Shown here: in pieces, positions 32,148-40,937 of the stretch
Layout of the letters: the number at the start of each line of letters is the position of its first letter
How positions within the stretch are numbered: position 1 is the first letter of the stretch
Origin: Gloeocapsopsis dulcis
GTDB taxonomy: Bacteria > Cyanobacteriota > Cyanobacteriia > Cyanobacteriales > Chroococcidiopsidaceae
Assembly (NCBI RefSeq): GCF_032163395.1
Contig: NZ_CP119968.1
Span: forward strand, 543,501 to 607,500
DNA length: 64,000 bases
Direction: 5' to 3'
The notes under the pieces: model-generated
What the model was told of the DNA's origin: nothing
Database searches by the model: none
The model's input: the letters and a program-made list of their open reading frames with translations, nothing else
Program-made: the position numbers and the translations under genes

Positions 32148-33176
32148 TCACTCCTCACCCCTTTTACTAGCCACTTGTGGAGGAGTGTAGTTACCGCCTA
32201 GTCCTTCTACAATAGTGCGAGTATTCGCAATGAGCTTGTTTTGGTAGGTATCAGCATCGGTTCCTGGTTCTCCTAAACCATCTGCAAAAAGCTTACGGTC
32301 TGAAACTTGAACATTAGCTTCTCTGGCGACAGTTTCAATCAATCTTGGATTGATCGTTGCTTCAGCAAAGATTGTTGGTACACTCGATTGTCGAATATCT
32401 TTGACTAGTTCACTGACTCTAGCGGCAGTAGGTGCTTCTTCAGTACTAATTCCTTTTAGCGCTCCTTCAACAGGAATATTATATGCCTGAGAATAGTAAT
32501 TCATCGCATCATGAGTTGTAACTAACTTGCGCTGCTGGGGTGGAATTGTAGCAATTTGTGATTTAATCCAGGCATCGATTTGAGTTAGTTCGCTAGCGAT
32601 CTGTTGGGCATTGCTGTTGTAGAGTGATGCGTGATTTGGTGCTATTCGCTCTAGGTTATCGCGAATAGTTTCAACCATAGCGATACCATTTTGGACGCTA
32701 TGCCATACGTGTGGATCGGGTGCGGTTTCCTCTGCTGCACTGGTTTCTTCATGAGAGTGATCGTGTCCATGACTGTGAGATTCTGCCATAATTGGTTGCG
32801 AAACTGCAACTTCGTGTACTGCAACTTTTGGTGCAGGATTGCTAGTAGCTTCAACTAATTTGATTAAAGCTGGTTCAAAATCGTAACCACCGTATAGAAT
32901 TAAATCTGCTTGTTCGATCGCTTTGCGGTCTTCAGGTGTAGGTTGATACAAATGGGGGTCTTCTCCTGGTGCAACCATGCATGTTAGATCAATAGTCTCG
33001 GCAGCCACCTGTTGTGTCATATCACACAAAACACTTGTGGTTGCAATCACCGATGGGCGATCGCCCACAGGTGGTGACGCTGTTGTATCTTGTCCTGTCG
33101 GAGTTGGAGTTGGATTACAGCCGATTAACCCTAAGGTTATGGTTAGTACAATTTGCTTGTAGCGCTTGTGTAACAT
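32148..33176 (-). CDS. Zinc-type (ZnuA-like) ABC transporter substrate-binding lipoprotein
   Basis: A 342-residue metal-binding periplasmic protein of the cluster A-I family. Lipobox LIGC (Cys20). Metal ligands include His75 (EDPHLY) and His156 (DPHVWHS), with a histidine-rich loop at 134-142 (HSHGHDHSH) between them, a feature of ZnuA proteins and absent from MntC. Divergent from the ATPase and permease genes, with a Zur-like box in the 38-bp gap. Zinc is therefore favoured over manganese, which in cyanobacteria is usually controlled by ManR rather than a Fur-type box. Confidence 0.85.
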   Translation of the reverse strand: MLHKRYKQIVLTITLGLIGCNPTPTPTGQDTTASPPVGDRPSVIATTSVLCDMTQQVAAETIDLTCMVAPGEDPHLYQPTPEDRKAIEQADLILYGGYDFEPALIKLVEATSNPAPKVAVHEVAVSQPIMAESHSHGHDHSHEETSAAEETAPDPHVWHSVQNGIAMVETIRDNLERIAPNHASLYNSNAQQIASELTQIDAWIKSQIATIPPQQRKLVTTHDAMNYYSQAYNIPVEGALKGISTEEAPTAARVSELVKDIRQSSVPTIFAEATINPRLIETVAREANVQVSDRKLFADGLGEPGTDADTYQNKLIANTRTIVEGLGGNYTPPQVASKRGEE

Positions 33177-33186
33177 TTTATTTTTT

Positions 33187-33201
33187 TGATTATCATTATC
33201 A
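33187..33201. promoter_or_regulatory. Zur/Fur-type box between divergent zinc importer genes
   Basis: TGATTAT-C-ATTATCA is a 7-1-7 dyad with one mismatched pair, typical of Zur and Fur sites. It lies in the 38-bp space between the binding-protein start (33176) and the ATPase start (33215), so one bound dimer could control both. Confidence 0.65.
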
Positions 33202-33214
33202 TTCTAAAATTGTC

Positions 33215-33943
33215 ATGTTAGAGGTTCAGCACTTAGCTGTCAACTACCAAGGAATTTCCGCGGTTGAGGATGTAAGTTTCTGCTTGCACCCAGGGCAAAT
33301 TGTGGGTGTGATTGGTCCAAATGGGGCAGGGAAAAGTACGCTAGTCAAGGGCATTTTGGGTTTAGTACCAACGGCGAGTGGTAGAGTGAGGTATAGGGCG
33401 CGATCGCTGAAACAGCAATTACACTCAGTTGCCTATGTGCCACAAAGATCGGCGATTGATTGGGACTATCCGATTACTGTAGAACGTGTTGTCTTAATGG
33501 GACGTACAGTTCATACTGGTTGGTTGCGCGAACATAGCCGTCGTTCGCAAGAAATTGCTAAAGCTGCGATGGAACGTGTAGGAATTTATGATTTACGGCG
33601 ACGTTCCATTGGGGAACTATCAGGAGGACAGCAACAGCGCGTATTTTTAGCCCGTACTCTAGCCCAAGAGGCTGAACTGTTCTTTTTTGATGAACCCTTT
33701 GTGGGAATTGATAAAAAGACTGAATCGATTATGTTTGAAGTCTTTGAGGAATTGAAAGTTCAGGGGAAAATTCTTTTACTGATTACACACGATTTAGGAA
33801 ATACATTAACGCAATGCGATCGCCTCTTACTTTTGAATCGTAAAATTATTGCTAATGGATCGCTCAAAGAAGTTTTTACAACCGAAAATATCCAACGTGC
33901 TTACGGAGATGGTGTACTACTTTTAAGTAAACAAATTACTTAA
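33215..33943 (+). CDS. Metal ABC transporter ATP-binding protein (ZnuC/MntA-like)
   Basis: A 242-residue ABC ATPase. Walker A GPNGAGKST, Q-loop VPQRSAIDWDYP, signature LSGGQQQR, Walker B LFFFDEP and the switch histidine in LITHDLG are all visible. The frame stays open upstream to 33014, inside the divergent binding-protein gene, but MLEVQHLAVNYQG at 33215 is where the ABC fold begins and avoids overlap. It works with the permease 33 bp downstream to energise zinc uptake. Confidence 0.9.
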   Translation: MLEVQHLAVNYQGISAVEDVSFCLHPGQIVGVIGPNGAGKSTLVKGILGLVPTASGRVRYRARSLKQQLHSVAYVPQRSAIDWDYPITVERVVLMGRTVHTGWLREHSRRSQEIAKAAMERVGIYDLRRRSIGELSGGQQQRVFLARTLAQEAELFFFDEPFVGIDKKTESIMFEVFEELKVQGKILLLITHDLGNTLTQCDRLLLLNRKIIANGSLKEVFTTENIQRAYGDGVLLLSKQIT

Positions 33944-33976
33944 TAGAAATATGTAGGCTAGATATGCTGCCTGCTC

Positions 33977-34831
33977 ATGTTATTTTACACTGAATTAAAT
34001 AATATGGATTGGTTAATTGAACCTTTAACTTTTGAATTTATGCGTCACGCGATCGCTACAGCAGTTTTGCTGGGAATTTTATGTGCGGTTGTGGGATCAT
34101 ATTTGATTGTGCAACGGATGGGGTTATTAGGAGATGTCATTGCCCATGCGGTGTTACCAGGACTTGCGATCGCTTTTTTCTTTGGTTTAGATATTTATCT
34201 AGGTGCATTTGTTTCTGGAACGCTCAGTACCTTTGTTATTACCTGGATAGAATCTCAATCTCGCATTAAAGTTGATGTAGCTATGGCATTAGTTTTTTCT
34301 GGATTTTTAGCATTAGGAATTACATTAATTACTGTATTGCGGAGCAAACTTGACTTACATCAATTTCTGTTTGGTGATATTTTAGGCGTAACTATCACAG
34401 ATGTTTGGCAGACTTTATTTATCACTATCTTTGTCCTTTTATTAGTAAGGCTTTTCTATAAAGAATTATTGTTTTATACTTTTGATCCTTTAGGGGCGCA
34501 AGCAATAGGTTTACCTGTAAAGTTGATCCATTTTGGGCTAAATGCTGCAATTACTTTAACTATTATTGCTAGTATGCAAGCTGTGGGAGTTGTCCTTGTT
34601 GTTTCTCTATTAGTTGGTCCAGGAATTACAGCTTATATGCTTGTAAAAGAACTCCATCAAATGATGGTAATAGGTGCATTTTTTGGTATTATAAGTAGCG
34701 TAAGTGGAATGTATCTTAGTTATTACTTGAATATTCCTTCAGGTGCAGCCATCGTTCTTGTTGTTTCAGGATTGTTTTTGCTTGCTTTATTGTTTAGTCC
34801 TCATCAGGGAATTTTAACGCAACGCTTTTAG
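33977..34831 (+). CDS. Metal ABC transporter permease (ZnuB/MntB-like)
   Basis: A 284-residue ABC-3 family permease with about eight membrane helices. Typical blocks are MRHAIATAVLLGILCAVVGSYLIVQRMGLLGDVIAHAVLPGLA (in part), SGFLALGITLITVLRSKLDLHQFLFGDILG and the EAA-like QAVGVVLVVSLLVGPGITAYML. The second Met (34004, MDWLIEPL) is an equally good start. Second gene of the operon with the ATPase. Metal specificity comes from the binding protein; zinc is favoured. Confidence 0.9.
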   Translation: MLFYTELNNMDWLIEPLTFEFMRHAIATAVLLGILCAVVGSYLIVQRMGLLGDVIAHAVLPGLAIAFFFGLDIYLGAFVSGTLSTFVITWIESQSRIKVDVAMALVFSGFLALGITLITVLRSKLDLHQFLFGDILGVTITDVWQTLFITIFVLLLVRLFYKELLFYTFDPLGAQAIGLPVKLIHFGLNAAITLTIIASMQAVGVVLVVSLLVGPGITAYMLVKELHQMMVIGAFFGIISSVSGMYLSYYLNIPSGAAIVLVVSGLFLLALLFSPHQGILTQRF

Positions 34832-34875
34832 CAAGTAGCTACAATATAGAATATCTAGCCGTAGGTAATTGATAC

Positions 34876-34891
34876 GGTTGTGTTGCAAAAA
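34876..34891 (+). mobile_element. Solo IS6-type terminal inverted repeat
   Basis: GGTTGTGTTGCAAAAA is identical to the left end of the IS6-type remnant at 35941 and in the same orientation. No transposase is attached. It marks an older insertion or deletion endpoint 44 bp after the zinc permease gene. Confidence 0.6.
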
Positions 34892-34973
34892 CAGGTGGTC
34901 TGGTAGAAGTAGCATTTGTTCCTACTGGTCCGTACTATAATCTTATTAATTGATACGCTATGATTTGGCTGCT

Positions 34974-35144
34974 TTAATCTTCTTCTTCAACTTCACGCTC
35001 TTCGAGAGCTTCTCTTTCTATGCCGCCTTCGCCCTCGATGACACCTTCTCGTTCTTCATATTCGGGAGCGCAAGCAACAGCACCCACTAACACCATACCC
35101 ACCAAAGTAATCTGAGTTAAGTTTTTTACAAGCTTGTTTGGCAT
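34974..35144 (-). CDS. Small acidic lipoprotein
   Basis: A 56-residue protein: a basic N-terminus (MPNKLVKNL), a hydrophobic stretch ending in GAVAC, where Cys25 fits a lipobox, and then an almost entirely charged tail rich in glutamate (EEREG, EREALEEREVEEED). AGGTGG about 5 nt before the ATG is a good ribosome site. No family is recognised. The codon pattern and lipobox argue that it is real. A surface- or periplasm-exposed anionic tether, possibly metal-binding, is a guess. Confidence 0.6.
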   Translation of the reverse strand: MPNKLVKNLTQITLVGMVLVGAVACAPEYEEREGVIEGEGGIEREALEEREVEEED

Positions 35145-35394
35145 ATCCACCACCTACTCACTTAATATAATTGCTTTTTATCAATCTTTCACCTCCATGC
35201 TATGGAAAATCTGCAATATCGCCCTCTTCTTTTGGTTTGATATAGTTTCCGAGATAACTCAGTCTTTTTGAGCTGCTATTTTTTAGCGTCACACAATAGA
35301 AGCGTGACTGATTTGTATAAACCCTTATACTCCTTGAAAGAAAGTCACTAATTTAAGTTGGTCTGCAAAGCTAGCTTTCAACATCTACCTGCGG
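35145..35394. other. Non-coding stretch near IS remnants
   Basis: 250 bp with no credible gene. GTCAC (35289-35293) and GTGAC (35303-35307) can form a weak 5-bp hairpin; otherwise nothing was recognised. Confidence 0.4.
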
Positions 35395-35538
35395 TTAGAA
35401 ATTTGTCGTTAGCTTGAAAGCAGTTGACGTATCCAGGAATGCCAAGCAAGCCTCAACCGAGGCAATATCAATTTCTGGATAGCGACTTGCCATGCGTTGA
35501 ATGCTCTGCTGGTCAGGGAGGGAGCGGGAACTTGCCAT
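35395..35538 (-). pseudogene. Fragment resembling the start of a MarR-family regulator
   Basis: An open frame of 47 codons reading MASSRSLPDQQSIQRMASRY then PEIDIASVEACLAFLDTS. The RYPEID-x-x-x-VEACLAFL part resembles the N-terminal dimerisation helix of MarR-type regulators; the DNA-binding winged helix that should follow is absent. Located in the IS-scarred zone, so probably a truncated gene. Identification is by eye on a short stretch. Confidence 0.4.
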
Positions 35539-35940
35539 AGGACATGAGATATAGTTAGAAACCTTGTTATAAGATGGTTAAACTGAATAACCATCTGCAT
35601 GACTGATTGCCAGAGTTCTTAGCTCAAGTGTTTACTTGTTTTGAGAAAGTGTCTTAGTCATGCCAGAAGGCTTAATTGAAGATTATTATAGCTGGAGCGC
35701 GATTTAACCAAGGCAACGTTTTGCGATCGCATTTGTATTACACCACTCACTCTTGTAGTAAAGAGTACTATCCATAATCTTTGCCTTAAGTAGTAATGCT
35801 GTATATAAAAACTTTGGCAATGAGTTCTTTTTACGCATCTGCACGTATCCTTGCATTAAACAATCTAGACCCAAAAGTAGCATATTCATCCTTCAGTCCT
35901 AACGCCCCTACAAAAGCTAAGTGAGGAGTAAGCGAACAAA
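35539..35940. other. Gene-free stretch left of the IS6 remnant
   Basis: About 400 bp containing only spurious short frames (for example a 61-codon minus frame with no homologous look). Probably eroded coding sequence left after insertions and deletions; I see no feature in it. Confidence 0.4.
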
Positions 35941-36302
35941 GGTTGTGTTGCAAAAATTGGGGGAGACGATAAGCTGAGAAGCTCGTGCCCCTGTCTCACC
36001 TCTCTCCATGCCCCAATCAAAACCGTTTAAGTGGCGTTGGTACGAACCCGAAATCATCCCACTGTGTGTTTGCTGGTATCTCGCCTACCCCCTATCCTAT
36101 CGACAAGTGGTAGAAATGGTGAATGAGCGGGGCTTGAATGTTCACCATACAAGCGTTTTCTGTTGGGTTCAACGGTATGGACTAGAATTAGACAAACGCT
36201 GCCGACCACATCTGCGCTCCACCAACAACTTTAGAGTTGTTGCATAGACAGTCCTGCTTTTAGAGTTCTTTATCACTTCAAATATTTTTTGCAACAGAAC
36301 CC
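35941..36302 (+). mobile_element. IS6-family insertion sequence remnant (internally deleted)
   Basis: Left end GGTTGTGTTGCAAAAA (35941-35956) and right end, read inwards, GGTTCTGTTGCAAAAAATAT (36302-36283) form a terminal inverted repeat with one mismatch in 16. The whole is 362 bp, under half the usual IS6 length of about 800 bp. It carries only the N-terminal third of the transposase. The flanking octamers (CGAACAAA and CCGATAGA) do not match, so no target duplication is left, which suggests a rearranged rather than a fresh insertion. Confidence 0.8.
36008..36247 (+). pseudogene. Truncated IS6-family transposase
   Basis: A 79-residue frame beginning MPQSKPFKWRWYEPEIIPLC, with YPLSYRQVVEMVNERGLNVHHTSVFCWVQRYGLEL (in part), the helix-turn-helix region of IS6/IS240-type transposases. 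It stops at RSTNNFRVVA, just where the sequence should continue into the DDE catalytic domain (W-R-V-D-E-T-Y). All catalytic acidic residues are absent, so it cannot transpose. Confidence 0.85.
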
Positions 36303-36406
36303 CCGATAGATTATCGAAATATTTACAATAGTTACCGTAATTTCTACAGCATGGAAAAGCAAAAAATATACTACCTTTAGATTGTGGGCTTACCTGATAT
36401 ACTCAT

Positions 36407-36835
36407 ATGGCTGTGATAATGACAAGCTTCGACACAACACCGATGAATAGTTACCAAATCTGGTTTGCTAGAGGTGCAGCGTTAGCTAACTCAGGTCACT
36501 ACTTAGAAGCGCTAGCAAACATTAACAAAGCTGTGGCAATCCGAGATGACGATCCCAGCAGTTGGGTGTTAAGAGGAGTTGTACTGGTGCATCTACAACG
36601 GTACTCAGAAGCCCTTCTCAGTTGCGAGAAAGCTTTGAAAATTGACTCTGATCATCAAGAAGCATGGCTGATTCGCGGTGCAACTCTACATTACTTAGGG
36701 CGCTATCAACAGTCATACATGAGTTACAACAAGGCACTAGGAATTAATCGTCAATCGTGGTGGCAAAAAATTACCCAGGTATGGAACAAGCTACTGGGTA
36801 TCCAAAATACCGAAAGTATGAACAATGTAGCTTAA
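36407..36835 (+). CDS. Tetratricopeptide-repeat protein
   Basis: A 142-residue protein with about three TPR units: YQIWFARGAALANSGHYLEALANINKAVAI, SSWVLRGVVLVHLQRYSEALLSCEKALKI and EAWLIRGATLHYLGRYQQSYMSYNKALGI (each quoted in part), spaced 34 residues apart as expected. A short basic/tryptophan C-terminal tail follows. It should act as a protein-protein scaffold; the partner is unknown. It stands alone, convergent with the repeat protein gene at 36947. Confidence 0.8.
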   Translation: MAVIMTSFDTTPMNSYQIWFARGAALANSGHYLEALANINKAVAIRDDDPSSWVLRGVVLVHLQRYSEALLSCEKALKIDSDHQEAWLIRGATLHYLGRYQQSYMSYNKALGINRQSWWQKITQVWNKLLGIQNTESMNNVA

Positions 36836-36946
36836 ACCTATTTAGTATCTATAGTTGATTTTTTCTTTTGGGTAAGCCAAGATAGCTTACAATAGCTACC
36901 CTGGCAATGAATAACAGTTTTACTTGTTATCCTGATTTAATTCAAG

Positions 36947-37201
36947 CTAGGTCTGAGAAGACTTATCCTTAGACAAACCTACTTCAGCAGCTGAACGACT
37001 CCGCATTGACTGTTGTAACTGCTCTTCTTGCTGGCGTTGCTCAATCATTGATTCCCTAGCCTCTTCTGCGGTGTGACTACCAGGTGGCGTGTCAACTTCC
37101 GCCTGCGAACGGCTCAACATTGATTTGTGCAAATGTTCCTCATGCTGGCGTTGTTGTGCCATTGCATCACGAGCTTCTTGTTCAATATGATCGGTATTCA
37201 T
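36947..37201 (-). CDS. Small protein with two tandem 28-residue helical repeats
   Basis: An 84-residue, highly charged protein with no recognised family. It consists of two near-copies of one unit: residues 9-36 and 47-74, both following the pattern EAR-x-x-M-x-x-QRQ-x-EE-x-L-x-x-SM-x-SRS-x-AEV, 38 residues apart. The units are glutamine/glutamate-rich and should be helical, possibly coiled coil. The AGGGAG before the ATG (37206-37212) is a good ribosome site. Could be an RNA- or protein-binding accessory protein; function unknown. Confidence 0.65.
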   Translation of the reverse strand: MNTDHIEQEARDAMAQQRQHEEHLHKSMLSRSQAEVDTPPGSHTAEEARESMIEQRQQEEQLQQSMRSRSAAEVGLSKDKSSQT

Positions 37202-37304
37202 ACTGAAACTCCCTCCGTTGACTTCACCTTAAGTTTAAGAAATTATGGTAAGCTTGGAGCAAAATATAGGTTTTTGCTGATGGGGTGACAGGGGTTTCAA
37301 CCGC

Positions 37305-39344
37305 CTAAGCACCTACCAAAACAAGTTGATCTTTAGCGTACCAACCGCGTTCTTTAGCGCGATCGCGGGCTGCTGTAGGAATATTGTTGCCGATGAAATG
37401 CTTGTGAAGCATTTGCACGCTGAGCATATGATTAATAATTGCATCTAGTTGCACGCGGTCTGAAACGGGTGTATTTGCGTCGCCGTGACGCTGAAGAATC
37501 TTTTGTACTCCTGCGGCGTCGAGTAAGTCTGCTTCCTCAATTGCTTGTTTTGATAAATATGTTGCAGATAACGCCTGCATGGCGCGTTGTTTGATCGGAT
37601 CGGTGTGCGATGGTGGAGCCATAAAGGCAAACTTTTGCCTTTCATAAAGTGCTTTTGGTAAAAGCGATCGCATTGTTTCGCGCAGAATATATTTATCTTT
37701 GCGTCCCCGCAAGCGCATATTTTGCGGTAGAGTAACGGCGAATTCTACTAAGGGATGATCGAGAAACGGCGGACGTGCTTCCATCGAGTTTGCCATATCG
37801 ACGCGATCGCCTGCCCAGCCGAGGACTTGTGACTCAAACTGAGTTTTTATCCATATATATTGCACTTTGTCAAGGGGGTGACGACCTTCGAGTTGATCTC
37901 CATCAAGTACATTTGCGATCGCTTGTCCTGGCGAGTAATTTTGCATTGCAGCGCGGCGATCGGGATGGAGTAATCCTGGAACATAAGCAGATGCAGATAA
38001 CCACGATTGCAGACAACTTGGTGTAAAGCCTACTAAACTTGTGAGTGCTTGATCGTCTAAGGCTTTTTCTGCCAAGAGATTACCTTTAAACAGGCGATTA
38101 CTTGCTGCCAACCAATCTTCTAAATCAGCACGTTCTTCAGGTGAGGCATCATCCATGCCGTGCAAAATCATATCAAGTCGCAGTTGTGGATATCCAGCAA
38201 AGAGTTCATCTGATCCTTCTCCTGTAACTACCACTTTGTAACCAGCTTTGTTGACGTGTTCGCTCATCAACAACTTGGCAACGGTAAAAGTGTTATAAAT
38301 ACTGCGTTCTGTATGCCATATGGTACGAGCAAAGTGATCGTAAAGCTGATTGCCATCGACCATCAAGACATCTTGATCTGCACCTGTTGCTTGCGCCATT
38401 TCCCGCGCGATCGCCGTTTCGTCGTAGTCGCGATCGTCAAATCCAATCGTAAAGGCTTTTACAGGTGATTGCTGACTTGCGGCGGCAATACCCATAATCG
38501 TACACGAGTCAATCCCACCAGAGAGATAACAAGCTACAGGGACATCAGCTTCGAGTCGCAATTGTACAGCTTCAATAAAGCGGCTGCGTAACTCTTCGAT
38601 GTACTTTTCATCTGCTAAGCGCGATCCGCGTTCAGATTGACGTGGAAAGTTCAAATCCCAGTATTGTTTTGTTTTAACGCGTAGTTGCCCATCTTGACGC
38701 TCGACAATGACCATTTGCCCAGGTTCAACGGCATAAATTCCCTCAAACGCTGATGTTCCTGGTACAATTAGCTGCATTAGCTGATGATAAAGTCCTTCCG
38801 AGGAAAAGCGGCGTTGCACTGCTGGGTGCGCGAACAAGACTTTAATTTCCGAACCAAAGACTAAACCTTCGGGTGTCATCGTCCAGTACAAGGGTTTGAC
38901 ACCAAAGCGATCGCGTACTAATGTCAGTCGATCTTTGGAACGTTCGTAGAGTGCAAAGGCAAATTCGCCGCGTAGATGTGGTAACGCACCTTCTAAACCA
39001 TAGCGATCTGTCAAATGCATCGTTAGTTCGGTATCGCTCTTGCTGCGAAAGCGATAACCTAGCGAAGTTAGTTCAGCGCGGATGCGTTTGTAGTCGTAAA
39101 ACTCCCCATTGTGGGCAATCATGTACTGTCCATCAGCAGAAACAAACGGCTGTCGTCCGCGTTCGGGGTTGAGGTCGATGATTGATAATCGCGCATGGGT
39201 GAAGCCAACACCGCGACCGCTCATAACTTTGACACCGAAGCCATCTGGACCGCGATGATACTGAATTGCCGCCATTGTCACCAGGACATCTGGATTCACA
39301 GGACGAGCCGGATCGTGGTGCATGACGCCACCAATACCGCACAT
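37305..39344 (-). CDS. asnB: Asparagine synthase (glutamine-hydrolysing) family protein
   Basis: A 679-residue two-domain enzyme. Cys2 (MCGIGGV) is the nucleophile of the N-terminal glutaminase, with HRGPDG, NGEFYD and the SDTE loop following. The C-terminal synthetase domain has the PPi loop YLSGGIDS near residue 270 and the GEGSDELFAGY motif. It uses glutamine and ATP to amidate a carboxylate, normally aspartate to asparagine. It is longer than E. coli AsnB (554) but typical for the AsnB3-like group, some of which act in specialised metabolism. The gene is divergent from DUF1028 across 195 bp. Confidence 0.88.
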   Translation of the reverse strand: MCGIGGVMHHDPARPVNPDVLVTMAAIQYHRGPDGFGVKVMSGRGVGFTHARLSIIDLNPERGRQPFVSADGQYMIAHNGEFYDYKRIRAELTSLGYRFRSKSDTELTMHLTDRYGLEGALPHLRGEFAFALYERSKDRLTLVRDRFGVKPLYWTMTPEGLVFGSEIKVLFAHPAVQRRFSSEGLYHQLMQLIVPGTSAFEGIYAVEPGQMVIVERQDGQLRVKTKQYWDLNFPRQSERGSRLADEKYIEELRSRFIEAVQLRLEADVPVACYLSGGIDSCTIMGIAAASQQSPVKAFTIGFDDRDYDETAIAREMAQATGADQDVLMVDGNQLYDHFARTIWHTERSIYNTFTVAKLLMSEHVNKAGYKVVVTGEGSDELFAGYPQLRLDMILHGMDDASPEERADLEDWLAASNRLFKGNLLAEKALDDQALTSLVGFTPSCLQSWLSASAYVPGLLHPDRRAAMQNYSPGQAIANVLDGDQLEGRHPLDKVQYIWIKTQFESQVLGWAGDRVDMANSMEARPPFLDHPLVEFAVTLPQNMRLRGRKDKYILRETMRSLLPKALYERQKFAFMAPPSHTDPIKQRAMQALSATYLSKQAIEEADLLDAAGVQKILQRHGDANTPVSDRVQLDAIINHMLSVQMLHKHFIGNNIPTAARDRAKERGWYAKDQLVLVGA

Positions 39345-39539
39345 AACAATACCTTTGCTTACAACAAACTGAGATAACTGCTAAGTCATTCAGCGACAAC
39401 TGTTTAATCAGATTGCAGCTGATGTTAGCAATGCAAGATTCTGGGGAATAGTTAAATACACGACAGTACACACCAGTACATAAATGATATAGAAAAATAA
39501 TGTTTCTACACATGATCCATTAGGTAAATACAGGGAATC

Positions 39540-40259
39540 ATGACATTCTCAATTGTGGCTTGGGATTCTACAACACAAATGACAGGGGTTGCAGTCGCAA
39601 CAAAGCATCTAGCAGTAGGGGCATTAGTGCCTCATGCCAAAGCAACAATTGGGGCGATCGCAACTCAAGCACAAACCAATCCGCTGTTGGGAATTTGGGG
39701 TATTCAATTACTAGAGCAACGGGCAATTAGCGAAGGTACTCTTGACGAAATTTCTGTCGAAGATATTATTTACCTCTTGCTCAAAGATGACAAAGACCGC
39801 GACCATCGGCAACTACACCTTGTCGATCACAATGGACACACTGCGGCTTGGACAGGTAAAGAGTGCATTGATTGGGCAGGACATTTCACCTTCCCCTATT
39901 TCTCTGTAGCTGGCAATATGCTTGTCGGCGAACAAACCTTGCTGGCAATGGCAGAAGCGTATCAAGCAAAAGAGGGGATGGAGTTTTCCGAACGGTTACT
40001 GCAAGCGTTGGAAGCTGGGGAAGCAGCTGGCGGTGATAAGCGGGGTCGTCAATCGGCAGCAATTTATGTTGTCAATCAAGATGTCTATCCCTATCTCGAT
40101 CTGCGCGTCGATCACCATAACAATCCTATTGCAGAACTGCGCTATTTATTTGAAGAATCCCGCAAGGACTACTATCAAATGTTTCGTCGCACGATGCCCA
40201 CACGACACCCCCGCACCATGGAAACCATGGTTGTATTAGAAAAATCGGTGACAGTGTAG
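39540..40259 (+). CDS. DUF1028 Ntn-hydrolase-fold protein
   Basis: A 239-residue member of DUF1028, an Ntn-hydrolase-like family of uncertain activity. The N-terminal FSIVAWDSTTQMTGVAVATKHLAVGALVPHAKATIGAIATQAQ (in part) and the central AGNMLVGEQTLLAMAEAY and GGDKRGRQSAAIYV are diagnostic. Some family members are linked to amino acid or peptide amidohydrolysis; the adjacent divergent asnB may be a functional hint but not proof. Confidence 0.87.
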   Translation: MTFSIVAWDSTTQMTGVAVATKHLAVGALVPHAKATIGAIATQAQTNPLLGIWGIQLLEQRAISEGTLDEISVEDIIYLLLKDDKDRDHRQLHLVDHNGHTAAWTGKECIDWAGHFTFPYFSVAGNMLVGEQTLLAMAEAYQAKEGMEFSERLLQALEAGEAAGGDKRGRQSAAIYVVNQDVYPYLDLRVDHHNNPIAELRYLFEESRKDYYQMFRRTMPTRHPRTMETMVVLEKSVTV

Positions 40260-40334
40260 TAGAAAAGGTGGTATTTTAGTTCGCAGCCAATTCGTGTCTC
40301 AAATTTTTGGAGTAGCTGCTTAACTTGAGCTAAA

Positions 40335-40631
40335 TTGATACAGGTTATTCATTCTCACGAAGTTTTTGCAACACAACGCCTTTGTACGCTTTGGCATTCC
40401 TATACAGTAAATTCTGCTGCTATTAGTCCAGATAACACTATTCTTGTTAGTGGTAGTAGTGACAGCAAAATTCGGTTATGGAACCCACTAACTGGGGAAT
40501 TGCGTTCTACTCTAACAGGACATTCAGATGAAGTAAAATCCGTTGCGATTAGTCCAGATGGACAAACTTTAATCAGTAGTAGTGCGGATACAACAATCAA
40601 AATTTGGCGGGTAGTAATGAATGATGAATGA
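40335..40631 (+). CDS. WD40-repeat protein fragment
   Basis: A 98-residue frame with two WD40 units (VNSAAISPDNTILVSGSSDSKIRLWNPLTG and DEVKSVAISPDGQTLISSSADTTIKIWR, in part), each with the SPD-x-x-x-L-V/I-S-x-S-x-D-x-x-I-K/R-x-W pattern. Two blades cannot close a propeller, the only start is TTG, and a TGA lies just upstream, so this is probably the 3' end of a larger decayed gene. It could still be expressed as a short peptide. Confidence 0.55.
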   Translation: MIQVIHSHEVFATQRLCTLWHSYTVNSAAISPDNTILVSGSSDSKIRLWNPLTGELRSTLTGHSDEVKSVAISPDGQTLISSSADTTIKIWRVVMNDE

Positions 40632-40937
40632 TGAATCTATTGAGTCGCCGTTTCCTGTTAGTTTTGATTATAGACTTAACATCATCCTTGCCATGGGAAC
40701 ACCAAAAGTTGGGAAGGTTACTAACAATTAGTCAATCGACATCGATTCAAAAAGGAATATTAGCATAGCTTGGCTCCACAGCTATAGGAGTTTTTTGAAT
40801 AGCTAAAAAGTTGAAATTTATATTTCTTCTGGGAATCAACCCGTTGTCACCAGTAAGCAGATTTTCCGTAATAACTGTTGGCTGTGTCAGGAATGAACGA
40901 AAGTTATAAGCTCCGGTTGTGTAACTGCGGATAATTT
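40632..40937. other. Gene-free stretch after the WD40 fragment
   Basis: 306 bp without a supported gene. It begins with a short ATGAATGATGAATGATGAAT-type tract. The rest shows no clear hairpin or promoter. Confidence 0.4.

Noticed and set aside
33014-33214. Extended N-terminus of the zinc ABC ATPase frame
   Set aside because: It runs backwards into the binding-protein gene and through the Zur-type box; the ABC fold starts at MLEVQHL (33215).
35704-35889. 61-codon minus-strand frame
   Set aside because: No ribosome site, no family resemblance and basic/leucine composition typical of chance frames.
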